From positions 1-24,433 of the forward strand of contig JAZSMS010000017.1 in assembly GCA_045536015.1 (NCBI GenBank): 24,433 bases of DNA, read 5' to 3'. Origin of the DNA: JAZSMS01 sp045536015. GTDB lineage: Bacteria; Bacillota; Clostridia; Christensenellales; QALW01. The notes under the pieces were generated by a model. The model did not search any database and was not told the origin of the DNA. It saw only the letters and a list, made by a program, of their open reading frames with translations. Below are positions 15,920 to 22,814 of the stretch, one piece after another; within the stretch, counting starts at the first letter, position 1, and each line of letters starts with the position of its first letter. Made by a program: the position numbers and the translations under genes.

Positions 15920-16872
15920 TTGTTGTCCCTCAAAAATTTCTTTCTGCATAATAGTGCAACACCAACAGCGTTATCTGCGCTTAATTCTGGTGCGGTAAAG
16001 TGTAAATTAAAGTTTCCGCCGCGCTTTTCAAGCAAAACGGGCAAGTTTTTGCGAAGATATTCGCTTGACGAAACTCCGCCTGCCATCAAGATATCGGCTA
16101 CGCCCGCATAGTATGCGGCGCCGCCTGCCATCTTTGCAATAGTGCGTGCAACTGCCGACATAATAGCCTCCGAAAGCTTGTCCGCATTAGTAGAATTCTG
16201 ATATTCCCTCGTTGCCGCCGCCTCACAGCCCGAAAAACTACACTGGTCCATTGACGCGCTTATAGGAAGCGTCAAACGGTTGCCGGAATATTCCATAGCC
16301 TTTTTATCAATATATTTCCCCGCAGGGAAAGGGCACCCCATTAAAACACCCAATCTATCGATAAACTGACCTGCATTTATATCGGCTGACTGCGCAATTA
16401 TTTTAACTTTAAAATCAGTTTCTTTTTCTTCAACAAGCAAAACCTCGCTTGTTCCGCCCGATAAATGAACGGCGCAAAACTGCTTTTGCGGCATTTGCTT
16501 ATTGTAAAGTGCCGCCTGAATATGCCCTTGCTGATGGTCCGTAGCATAAAGCGGAACGTTAAGGCTCATAGCAATAGTTTCTGCCAGTCTTCTTCCTGCG
16601 TAAAAAACGGGCATATATGAGCTTGTCATTCCCCTTGGCTGTGTGCTTACGCAAACTGCGGCAATTTCTTTAGTGTCAATTTTTTCTATAAGCTGCTTAT
16701 AAATTTCCGGAAAATTATTTATGTGCTTAAAAAAGGCTTCGCTTTGGCGAAGTCCCCTTTCACCCTCTGCAACCGACAAAAGCTTTCGGCACGAGCAGAT
16801 AAGCTGACCGTTTTGATCAACTGCAGCAACCGAAGTTGTGTAGCAGCTTGTATCTATACCTAAGAATATCAT
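15916..16872 (-). CDS. TsaD/Kae1-like ASKHA protein (paralogue)
   Basis: A 318-residue ATPase-fold protein of the Kae1/TsaD family. It opens with GIDTSCYTTSVAAV, close to TsaD's GIETSCDETS but lacking the DE pair. It keeps the HxxxH metal motif (H113, H117 in DHQQGH), an SGG phosphate segment (138-140, SGGTSEV rather than SGGHT), SFSG (212-215) and the late Asp (D300 in SADNAVGVA). It therefore looks able to bind metal and nucleotide but differs at TsaD's substrate positions. Such second copies sit near nusB, folD and xseA in Clostridia, while true tsaD is usually elsewhere with tsaB/E. Its ATG overlaps the nusB stop. A role in t6A synthesis is possible but unproven. Confidence 0.83.
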   Translation of the reverse strand: MIFLGIDTSCYTTSVAAVDQNGQLICSCRKLLSVAEGERGLRQSEAFFKHINNFPEIYKQLIEKIDTKEIAAVCVSTQPRGMTSSYMPVFYAGRRLAETIAMSLNVPLYATDHQQGHIQAALYNKQMPQKQFCAVHLSGGTSEVLLVEEKETDFKVKIIAQSADINAGQFIDRLGVLMGCPFPAGKYIDKKAMEYSGNRLTLPISASMDQCSFSGCEAAATREYQNSTNADKLSEAIMSAVARTIAKMAGGAAYYAGVADILMAGGVSSSEYLRKNLPVLLEKRGGNFNLHFTAPELSADNAVGVALLCRKKFLRDNK

Positions 16873-17276
16873 TTTTTAGCAATAGCTCCTAATACACCGT
16901 TAATAAACGAGGGCGAATTATCCGTTGCATACGCCTTTGCAAGCTCTACTGCCGCATTTATGGCTATTGCTTCGGTAACGTCTTGGCGATAGCGCATTTC
17001 GCAAACGGCAAGGCGCAAAATAGCCAGGTCTACCTTATCAAGTCGGTCTATCGTCCAGCCCTGAGTATGCTCTACTATTATCTGGTCAAGTTCTTCCGCA
17101 CGCGAAGAAACCTCGCGACGAACCCATTCTATGTACTCGATATCCTCTTGGTTTATTACCTTATAATCTTTTTCTTCTTCAAACAAGCCGCCAAACATCT
17201 CTTTAGCGGTGTGAATACCGAATAAATCTTCAAAAACAAGTTTAAATGCAAGCTCCCTTGCCTTAATTCGTGCCAT
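16869..17276 (-). CDS. nusB: Transcription antitermination factor NusB
   Basis: Binds boxA RNA with NusE/S10 and suppresses termination in rRNA operons. The 135-residue all-helical protein starts ARIKARELAFKLVFED and ends with GWTIDRLDKVDLAILRLAVCEM, AIAINAAVELAKAYA and SPSFINGVLGAI, all diagnostic of NusB. The ATG at 17276 has CGGAGG upstream. A hairpin lies in the 46-base gap after amaP. Position after the asp23 genes and before folD-xseAB is conserved in Firmicutes. Confidence 0.97.
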   Translation of the reverse strand: MARIKARELAFKLVFEDLFGIHTAKEMFGGLFEEEKDYKVINQEDIEYIEWVRREVSSRAEELDQIIVEHTQGWTIDRLDKVDLAILRLAVCEMRYRQDVTEAIAINAAVELAKAYATDNSPSFINGVLGAIAKK

Positions 17277-17299
17277 TTTTCCTCCGTTTTACATATCTA

Positions 17300-17321
17300 A
17301 AGGAGCGGATTTCCGCCCCTT
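17300..17321 (-). repeat. Hairpin between amaP and nusB
   Basis: On the transcribed strand AAGGGGCGG-AAAT-CCGCTCCTT makes a 9-bp stem with one G-U pair and a tetraloop. The wobble is allowed only in the minus-strand RNA, which suggests an RNA structure. It lies directly after the amaP stop and before the nusB ribosome site. Only TTAGAT follows, so termination would be weak. It could set the relative amounts of AmaP and NusB. Confidence 0.6.
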
Positions 17322-17322
17322 A

Positions 17323-17856
17323 TCAGTTTACCTTGGGTTGAATTGAATTATCTATCTGAATGGTTACCTTTTGTACTTTTATACCGCAAAGGTCTTCGAT
17401 ATCCTGCTTTATCGCCTGTTGAAGCGAGGCTGATTCTTCGGGTATAACCGCATCAAGGTTAAGTGCAACCTTTACCCAGATAAATGCACCTGTTTTTTTT
17501 ACTTTAGGAGTAACGCGGACCTCGCGAACCTTTTCGTTGCGACGTGCGGTTTTTACCGATATATCGCGGATAGTATCAAGATTTATGTATATCTCGCCCG
17601 AATCGGTTATTGCGGCTAAAAACACGTTTTTGCTCTTTTTACAAACACCTACAAACATAAGCCTGAGCACTACCGTTATTAATATAAGCAGTATTGCGGT
17701 TACCGCAACCTTCAAATAAAAATTATCGTTTAAAAGTGAAAATGCAGTTTCGATTTGTGCAATTTCAATATTCCAAACCAAAAAGATGCCGCACGAAAAC
17801 ATTGCAACAAGTAAAAGCGCAACAAGGATAAGAAAAATTCTTTCACCTATTTTCAT
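17323..17856 (-). CDS. amaP: Alkaline shock response membrane anchor protein AmaP
   Basis: Membrane protein that in Staphylococcus anchors Asp23 at the membrane. The 177 residues contain two membrane segments (about 8-30 and 49-72). A soluble C-terminal domain (about 78-170) contains GEIYINLDTIRDISVKTARR and a repeated beta-alpha pattern related to Asp23 itself. The ATG at 17856 follows an AGGTAA site. It lies 20 nt after the Asp23 gene, which supports the pairing. It is slightly shorter than some family members. Confidence 0.86.
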   Translation of the reverse strand: MKIGERIFLILVALLLVAMFSCGIFLVWNIEIAQIETAFSLLNDNFYLKVAVTAILLILITVVLRLMFVGVCKKSKNVFLAAITDSGEIYINLDTIRDISVKTARRNEKVREVRVTPKVKKTGAFIWVKVALNLDAVIPEESASLQQAIKQDIEDLCGIKVQKVTIQIDNSIQPKVN

Positions 17857-17876
17857 TATTATTTACCTGCCTTAGC

Positions 17877-18245
17877 CTATTGCGCAACCTGAACGCTTAA
17901 AATATTTATATTTACTGCACTGACGATAAGTCCTGTCATGCCTTCTACCGCGCGCTTGATGTTTGCCTGAACCTCGGCAGCAACCTCCTGCAACGCCACG
18001 CCGTAAACAAGCACAAGGTTAACGTTGATTTCAACCTCATCCCCGGTAATAACGGCTTTAATTCCCTTCGATAAATCTTTTTTACCAAAAAGCTCTACTA
18101 TTCCGCTTTTAATTCCTCCGCTTGTTCCTACAACGCCTTTAATTTCGCCTGCTGCAAGACCTGAAATAGTTGCGATAACGGTTTCAGAATAGCTGATGCT
18201 TCCACCTGCTTCGTTTTTACTTATCATAATTTCGTTCTGAGACAT
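17877..18245 (-). CDS. Asp23/Gls24-family envelope stress protein
   Basis: Small cytoplasmic protein of the alkaline-shock family, linked to envelope homeostasis. The 122 residues contain SYSETVIATISGLAAGEIKGV, ELFGKKDLSKGIKAVITGDEVEINVNLVLVYG and AEVQANIKRAVEGMTGL, the standard Asp23 blocks. The ATG at 18245 was chosen because GGAGG lies seven bases upstream; the longer frame adds nine residues over this ribosome site. It is the first gene after a strong promoter (18291-18319) and is followed by amaP, its likely membrane anchor. Confidence 0.95.
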   Translation of the reverse strand: MSQNEIMISKNEAGGSISYSETVIATISGLAAGEIKGVVGTSGGIKSGIVELFGKKDLSKGIKAVITGDEVEINVNLVLVYGVALQEVAAEVQANIKRAVEGMTGLIVSAVNINILSVQVAQ

Positions 18246-18287
18246 TTTTTGACCTCCGAAAAATTTTTTCAAAATAGTTTATTCCTT

Positions 18288-18401
18288 TTAATTGTACCAC
18301 TTTATTGTCTTTTTTTCAATAGTTTTTTTACTTTCTTTATCTTTTATACCTTTAAAAAGCTTTTTTACTATTTTAGGAGTAGATATCCATATAATTTTCA
18401 T
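18288..18401 (-). CDS. Small basic protein of unknown function (37 aa)
   Basis: I do not recognise this protein. It starts at ATG 18401 with AAGGGGTGA nicely spaced upstream, 11 nt after the stop of the 48-aa gene. It begins MKIIWISTPKIVKKLF and is rich in lysine (about one third), ending KTIKWYN. It looks like an amphipathic, basic helix. Most of its 3' part doubles as the asp23 promoter (-35 and -10 boxes at 18319-18291). A longer in-frame reading from 18470 lacks a ribosome site. It may be a real microprotein or a chance frame; the ribosome site and coupling favour a real gene. Confidence 0.5.
   Translation of the reverse strand: MKIIWISTPKIVKKLFKGIKDKESKKTIEKKTIKWYN
18291..18319 (-). promoter_or_regulatory. 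Sigma-A promoter of the asp23-nusB-folD-xse-ispA operon
   Basis: The -35 box TTGAAA (18319-18314) and the -10 box TACAAT (18296-18291) have an ideal 17-base spacer. The predicted start near 18284 leaves a leader of about 40 nt before the Asp23 gene. It lies inside the 3' end of the 37-aa reading frame. Seven downstream genes overlap or nearly abut, so this promoter probably drives all of them. Confidence 0.82.
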
Positions 18402-18412
18402 AATTTCACCCC

Positions 18413-18559
18413 TTATTTTAGACAAAAACATCCTATTACTATCAAAAGTATGCCTATTACAATCATCCACGCTTTAAGCGGAATATTGCAAATGATTATT
18501 ATTGCGCCAAGGCAGATAAGCACCGTGCCCGGCAACGTCATTTTTGGATGTGGTTTCAT
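18413..18559 (-). CDS. Small two-segment membrane protein (48 aa)
   Basis: The protein begins MKPHPKMTLPGTVLICLG and has two hydrophobic segments (about residues 10-25 and 30-46) separated by NIPLKAW, a hairpin-like small membrane protein. The ATG at 18559 is preceded by GGGAGGGGA eight bases upstream, a very strong ribosome site. That site forms the 3' arm of the terminator after rpe, and the T-run is the spacer to the ATG. I do not recognise a named family. Its place before the Asp23/AmaP genes suggests a possible envelope role, but this is inference. Confidence 0.65.
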   Translation of the reverse strand: MKPHPKMTLPGTVLICLGAIIIICNIPLKAWMIVIGILLIVIGCFCLK

Positions 18560-18605
18560 AAAAAAAATCCCCTCCCGTTTGTACTATATAATACTTACGG
18601 GAAGG
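18560..18605 (-). terminator. Terminator-like hairpin after rpe
   Basis: CCTTCCCGT (18605-18597) and ACGGGAGGG (18578-18570) form a 9-bp stem with one G-U pair and an 18-base AT-rich loop. GA and a run of eight T follow. It lies 12 bases after the rpe stop and probably ends the rsmB-to-rpe transcript, at least partly. The complementary strand has its own T-run, so it could act in both directions, although no plus-strand gene is nearby. The 3' arm contains the ribosome site of the 48-aa gene. Confidence 0.72.
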
Positions 18606-18617
18606 TTTTTTTGTTAC

Positions 18618-19256
18618 CTATTTTTTTAAATTTTCTATCGCTGCTTTTATATCCTTTGCTCCGAAAACTGAGCTTCCTGCAACTAAAACGTTTGCTCCTG
18701 CCGCCTTAACAAGCGGTGCGTTTTCTTCGTTAATTCCGCCATCAACCTCAAGCAAGATATCGCGATCGCCGATAATTTCCTTTGCTTTTTTAATTTTGGG
18801 AAGCATCTCGGGAATAAATTTTTGTCCGCCAAAGCCTGGGTTTACGGTCATCAAAAGCACCATATCCACATTTTCGAGTAGATATTCAAGCGAAGAAATA
18901 TCGGTTCCGGGATTATAAACTATACCCGCCTTAACGCCCTTTGATTTTATATACGCAAGCGTTCTGTGCGGATGCGGAGAAGCCTCAAAATGAATAGTTA
19001 TATAATCTGCGCCTGCCGCAACAAACTCGTCGATATATCTTTCGGGCTTTTCTATCATCAAATGTACGTCAAGCGGCTTTTTAGTGTGCTGACGTATTGC
19101 CTTGACCATTATAGGTCCAAACGACATATTAGGCACAAACGCGCCGTCCATTACGTCGCAGTGAATAAAATCTGCACCGAATGAATCAATCATTTCGATA
19201 CTCTTACCCATTTGTGCAAAATCTGCCGATAAAATACTTGGTGCTACCTTAGTCAT
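18618..19256 (-). CDS. rpe: Ribulose-phosphate 3-epimerase
   Basis: Interconverts ribulose 5-phosphate and xylulose 5-phosphate in the pentose phosphate pathway. The 212-residue TIM barrel shows KVAPSILSADFAQMG, HCDVMDGAFVPNMSFGP (metal and catalytic Asp), DVHLMIEKPERYI, MTVNPGFGGQKFIPEML and LEVDGGINEENA. The ATG at 19256 follows AAAGGTGG; the frame is open for 34 more residues upstream, but that part lies inside rsgA and has no family similarity. It overlaps rsgA by 8 nt. The prkC-rsgA-rpe order is conserved in Firmicutes. Confidence 0.97.
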   Translation of the reverse strand: MTKVAPSILSADFAQMGKSIEMIDSFGADFIHCDVMDGAFVPNMSFGPIMVKAIRQHTKKPLDVHLMIEKPERYIDEFVAAGADYITIHFEASPHPHRTLAYIKSKGVKAGIVYNPGTDISSLEYLLENVDMVLLMTVNPGFGGQKFIPEMLPKIKKAKEIIGDRDILLEVDGGINEENAPLVKAAGANVLVAGSSVFGAKDIKAAIENLKK

Positions 19257-20133
19257 AACGTTTTTTCCACCTTTCAGTTGTTTGTAAAAATAATTCTTTA
19301 TATCTTTCGTGGCGCTCGCCTGATAAAACGCCCGCTTCCACCGCTTGCTTAACTGCACATTCAGGCTCGTTTACGTGAGCGCAGCCTTTAAACCTGCATT
19401 TTGGGGCAAACGGAGTGTATTCAAAATAAAGTTCAGTAAGCTCTTCAGGCGATAAAAGTGGCATTTCTAAAAGCGAAAAACCGGGAGTATCCGCCAAAAA
19501 CTTATTTTCGTCAAACTTAACAAGTTCACAATGTCTTGTAGTATTTTTTCCGCGCTCGGTGCGCTTGCTTAAAGTGCCCGTTTCAAATACATCTTTCCCT
19601 AAAAGCTGATTCATAAGCGAAGACTTGCCAACAGCCGATTGACCGCAAAAGCAGGTTATTCCCTCACTGACATTTTGCCTTAGCACTTTTACGCTTTGCT
19701 CGTCTTCTTTACTTGTAATAAAAACCTTGATATTGCTTTTTTCAAACTGCTTTGCAATTTCGGTTGCCTCATCAGGCGAATAGTCGCTTTTATTTATGCA
19801 TACGACGGGCTCAATATCAATTTTGCGGCACCAGCAAATAAGCTGATCCACAAGCATAAAATCCGGGTTTGGCCTTTTTACCGCAAGCGTTATCAACAAA
19901 GTATCGACGTTTGCAACGGTAGGACGTGCAATCTGGTTTTTTCTTTTATGCACAGAACAGATAAAATTTTTATCATCGTTTTGTGCAAGTTCAAGCGTTA
20001 CCCTGTCGCCAACCAAAAGCTTTAGTTTTTCGTTTCTAAAACGTCCTGCGGCATAAGCTGAAAGCACCTCACCATCGCAAAAAACGTCAAACACACCTGC
20101 TACGGCTTTAATAATAATTCCTTCTTTTTGCAT
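19249..20133 (-). CDS. rsgA: Ribosome small-subunit-dependent GTPase RsgA
   Basis: Circularly permuted GTPase that checks late maturation of the 30S subunit. The 294 residues have an N-terminal OB fold (about 1-65), then G4 NKSD (114-117), G1 GQSAVGKS (164-171), a TTRH switch segment (198-201) and G3 DTPG (215-218). The C-terminal zinc motif is C246, C251, H253 and C259. The ATG at 20133 has GGAG five bases upstream and lies one base after the prkC stop. An in-frame extension to 20151 was rejected because it overlaps prkC without a ribosome site. In Bacillus the orthologue CpgA works beside PrkC, as here. Confidence 0.97.
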   Translation of the reverse strand: MQKEGIIIKAVAGVFDVFCDGEVLSAYAAGRFRNEKLKLLVGDRVTLELAQNDDKNFICSVHKRKNQIARPTVANVDTLLITLAVKRPNPDFMLVDQLICWCRKIDIEPVVCINKSDYSPDEATEIAKQFEKSNIKVFITSKEDEQSVKVLRQNVSEGITCFCGQSAVGKSSLMNQLLGKDVFETGTLSKRTERGKNTTRHCELVKFDENKFLADTPGFSLLEMPLLSPEELTELYFEYTPFAPKCRFKGCAHVNEPECAVKQAVEAGVLSGERHERYKELFLQTTERWKKRYD

Positions 20134-20134
20134 A

Positions 20135-22081
20135 CTACTCCGCTGCAACAAATGTTTCTATCGTCTTTTTATCTATTACCTGATTGTTATAATAAAGCTC
20201 AAAAATTACATTTTCACTCTTTGATAAACCGCTTGTGTATTCGTATGTTATCTTGTCTTCTGAAACATTTTGGAATTTATACTCTTTTTGAACGTTGCGA
20301 CTGTCTGTTATTAAAAGGTCAAGATCTTTGTTTTTATATTCGTCGGGAACCGAATACTCGTAAACGCAAACGTAATCTTCGCCAAAAATTGCAACGGCAA
20401 TATCTATCTTTTTGTTTTCATTGCTTAATGGATAAGGAAGCTCTTTATTGCCTTCAACGCTTTGCCATATAACGCCTGCTTGATTTTTATTTTCTGCCTT
20501 TTGTTCGCGCACCTCGCCAAGTTCAAAGCCTGCCGCCTTGATTTTTGCCTTTGCTTCTTCAAGCGAAAGTCCGATTAAATCAGGTGCAAGAACAACGTGC
20601 TTAATTACGCTAAGCGTTATTGTAGTGCCTTCTTTAATTTCTTTACCAATCTGATTTTGATCTGCTACCGTGCCCTCTACCCCCGATTGCGAAACATATT
20701 TTATATCTACCTTAAAGCCCTGCGCTTCAAGTATCGATTTGGCTTCGGCATAAGTTTTTCCTATAGTATTTTCGGGCATAACCATTGCAGGTCCCGTGCT
20801 TATGTAAATTTTTATAAGCGTATTTACAGGAACATCTTCGCCCTGTGCTGGCTCGGTTTTTACAACATTGCCTACCGCAATAGCACCGCTGTTTGTTTCA
20901 AGCACGTCATACTTGTAAAAATTACTATTTTTAAGTACCGTTATTGCCGCACTGCGCGAAAGATTTGTTACTACCGGAACGGTGCCGTTTTCATACTGTT
21001 TTTCGGGAATAAGTGACAAAACAAGCACGACTATCAACGCAACTGCCGCTACTGCGCCTAATATTGAGGCAACAAGCTTGCCGTTTTTACCCTTTTTCTC
21101 AGTACGTTCCTGATTAATTTCGGGTTCGGTTTCTTCTACTGTTTGACGAACTTTAACGTTTTCATCAATAGAGCGTCTTCTTACCGGAGCAACCTCGTTA
21201 TCCGCCTCGTATTCTTCCTTATACGGCTTTTTTTCGCCGCGTTTAATAACCGAAAATCCTGCGGGATTTGCAACGTACAGCAAAAGGTCTTCGCGCAATT
21301 CTGAAGCCGTCTGATAGCGCTTTGCAGGGTCTTTTTGCATGCATTTTAAAATTATATCGTTTATTCCGTCAGTAATTTCGGGGTTAAGTGCTTTAGGCTC
21401 GATAGGCTCGGCGCTTACGTGCTTCATTGCAATAGCAACTGCCTCGCCGCCTTCAAACGGAACGTGACCGGTAAACATTTCGTACAAAACAACGCCAAAG
21501 GAATATATATCGGTTCGTGAATCAACAACCGTTCCTCTTGCCTGCTCGGGTGAGATGTAGTGAACGCTTCCTACAATATCTTTACCGCCCATAGTGCGCG
21601 TTTTTTGCGAAATAACCTTTGCAATACCAAAGTCAACAAGCTTAACCGTACCGTCAAGTGAAACAAGCACGTTTTGCGGTTTGATATCGCGATGAATGAT
21701 ATTTTTTAAATGAGCGTGCTCGATACCCGCAGCTATCTGAAGCGCATAATCTACTGCCTTTTTTTGCGGAATAGGACCGTCCTGCTCGATGATAGCCTTA
21801 AGAGAGCTTCCGTTAATATACTCGGTAACCATATACAGTAAGCCGTTCCATCTGCCCGCCGCTAAAATACGGCGCACGTTACGGTGTGAAAGCTTTGAAA
21901 GCGCCTCTGCCTCGTGCCTGAAAGCCTTTTCCTGTTCGCCTAAATCTTCAACGTCATCGCGAACAACCTTTACCGCAACTATAAAATCGTCGCTTAATCT
22001 GCGCGCCTTATAAACGTTACTTGTGGCACCCGAGCCTATTTTTGATAATATTTCATATTTGTTATCTATAATATTTCCCAT
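20135..22081 (-). CDS. prkC: PASTA-domain Ser/Thr protein kinase (PrkC/StkP type)
   Basis: Membrane kinase that senses muropeptides or lipid II and regulates wall growth and dormancy. The cytoplasmic kinase domain (about residues 1-270) shows IGSGATSNVYKA, VAVKVV (Lys), HRDIKPQNVLV (catalytic Asp), DFGIAK (metal Asp) and SPEQARG. A charged juxtamembrane region is followed by one membrane segment (about 338-360), three PASTA repeats (about 365-430, 431-500 and 501-570), and a beta-rich C-terminal domain of about 80 residues. The ATG at 22081 is set by GAGGTG upstream; the longer frame starts inside that site. It is paired with the PP2C phosphatase 10 nt upstream. Confidence 0.97.
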   Translation of the reverse strand: MGNIIDNKYEILSKIGSGATSNVYKARRLSDDFIVAVKVVRDDVEDLGEQEKAFRHEAEALSKLSHRNVRRILAAGRWNGLLYMVTEYINGSSLKAIIEQDGPIPQKKAVDYALQIAAGIEHAHLKNIIHRDIKPQNVLVSLDGTVKLVDFGIAKVISQKTRTMGGKDIVGSVHYISPEQARGTVVDSRTDIYSFGVVLYEMFTGHVPFEGGEAVAIAMKHVSAEPIEPKALNPEITDGINDIILKCMQKDPAKRYQTASELREDLLLYVANPAGFSVIKRGEKKPYKEEYEADNEVAPVRRRSIDENVKVRQTVEETEPEINQERTEKKGKNGKLVASILGAVAAVALIVVLVLSLIPEKQYENGTVPVVTNLSRSAAITVLKNSNFYKYDVLETNSGAIAVGNVVKTEPAQGEDVPVNTLIKIYISTGPAMVMPENTIGKTYAEAKSILEAQGFKVDIKYVSQSGVEGTVADQNQIGKEIKEGTTITLSVIKHVVLAPDLIGLSLEEAKAKIKAAGFELGEVREQKAENKNQAGVIWQSVEGNKELPYPLSNENKKIDIAVAIFGEDYVCVYEYSVPDEYKNKDLDLLITDSRNVQKEYKFQNVSEDKITYEYTSGLSKSENVIFELYYNNQVIDKKTIETFVAAE

Positions 22082-22091
22082 TATCAACACC

Positions 22092-22814
22092 TCAATTTAT
22101 AACTACTACTGCCGTTACGTTATCCTTACCGCCGGCTTCATTTGCCTTTTCGACAAGCTGTGTTACTATTTTTTCGGGGTCTTTACCTGATAGCATAATT
22201 CGTTTTATTTCTTCTTCTGCAAGCATCGAGGTTAATCCGTCAGAGGCAAGCAAAAGTCTGTCGCCCTTATTAAAATCTTTGCAAAAAACATCAACCGCTA
22301 CGTGCTTTTCGGCACCGATAGCGCGAGTAATAAGATTTCGGTCAGGATGATGCTGTGCCTCTTCTTTTGTAAGCATACCTTTGTCGATAAGTTCTTGCAC
22401 AAAAGAATGGTCTATGCTTACCTGCTCCATCTTGTTTTTTGAAAGAATGTAGCATCTGCTATCGCCAACGTTTGCAACAAACACCTTTTTTTCTTCAATA
22501 AGTGCAGCCACAAGCGTTGTTCCCATACTTTCGTAAGTGGTTTCTGATTTTGAAGTATTAAACACAGTTTTATTTGCGTTGCTTATTGCCTTTCTTAGCA
22601 AAAGCGCACGGTCGTCAAAATCATTAATATTTCCGTTTACAAACTCTGCCGTATCGGCAACAGCAAGTGCCGAGGCAACCTCACCTGCACAGGCACCACC
22701 CATTCCGTCGGCAACTATAAACAGTCTTTGTTCTTTCTCTTCTGTGGGAACGTGATAAAAATCCTCGTTATTACCGCGTACGCGGCCCGTATTGCTTAAT
22801 CCGTAGAATTTCAA
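22092..22814 (-). CDS. prpC: PP2C-family Ser/Thr protein phosphatase (PrpC/Stp)
   Basis: Metal-dependent phosphatase that reverses PrkC phosphorylation. Motifs are NNEDFY (D18), VADGMGGACAGEVAS (D36, G37), VGDSRCYIL, LLASDGLTSML and GGKDNVTAVVV (Asp metal ligand), giving the full PP2C metal centre. The start is TTG 22814, which overlaps the rlmN stop as TTGA and has AAGGAGGAG upstream with ideal spacing. It yields 240 residues beginning MKFYGLSNTGRVR, the usual PrpC N-terminus. The longer ATG frame to 22859 runs inside rlmN and lacks a ribosome site. Adjacent to prkC as in most Firmicutes. Confidence 0.96.
   Translation of the reverse strand: MKFYGLSNTGRVRGNNEDFYHVPTEEKEQRLFIVADGMGGACAGEVASALAVADTAEFVNGNINDFDDRALLLRKAISNANKTVFNTSKSETTYESMGTTLVAALIEEKKVFVANVGDSRCYILSKNKMEQVSIDHSFVQELIDKGMLTKEEAQHHPDRNLITRAIGAEKHVAVDVFCKDFNKGDRLLLASDGLTSMLAEEEIKRIMLSGKDPEKIVTQLVEKANEAGGKDNVTAVVVIN

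Noticed and set aside
18402..18470. 23-residue extension of the 37-aa frame
   Set aside because: It overlaps the 48-aa gene out of frame and has no ribosome site, whereas ATG 18401 has AAGGGGTGA.
18249..18629. Plus-strand frame of 126 codons across the rpe-asp23 gap
   Set aside because: It runs antisense to the two small minus-strand genes and the asp23 promoter. It has no ribosome site, and its hydrophobic look comes from T-rich codons.
19257..19358. 34-residue N-terminal extension of rpe
   Set aside because: It lies wholly in rsgA, lacks a ribosome site, and the family's N-terminus starts at the ATG at 19256.
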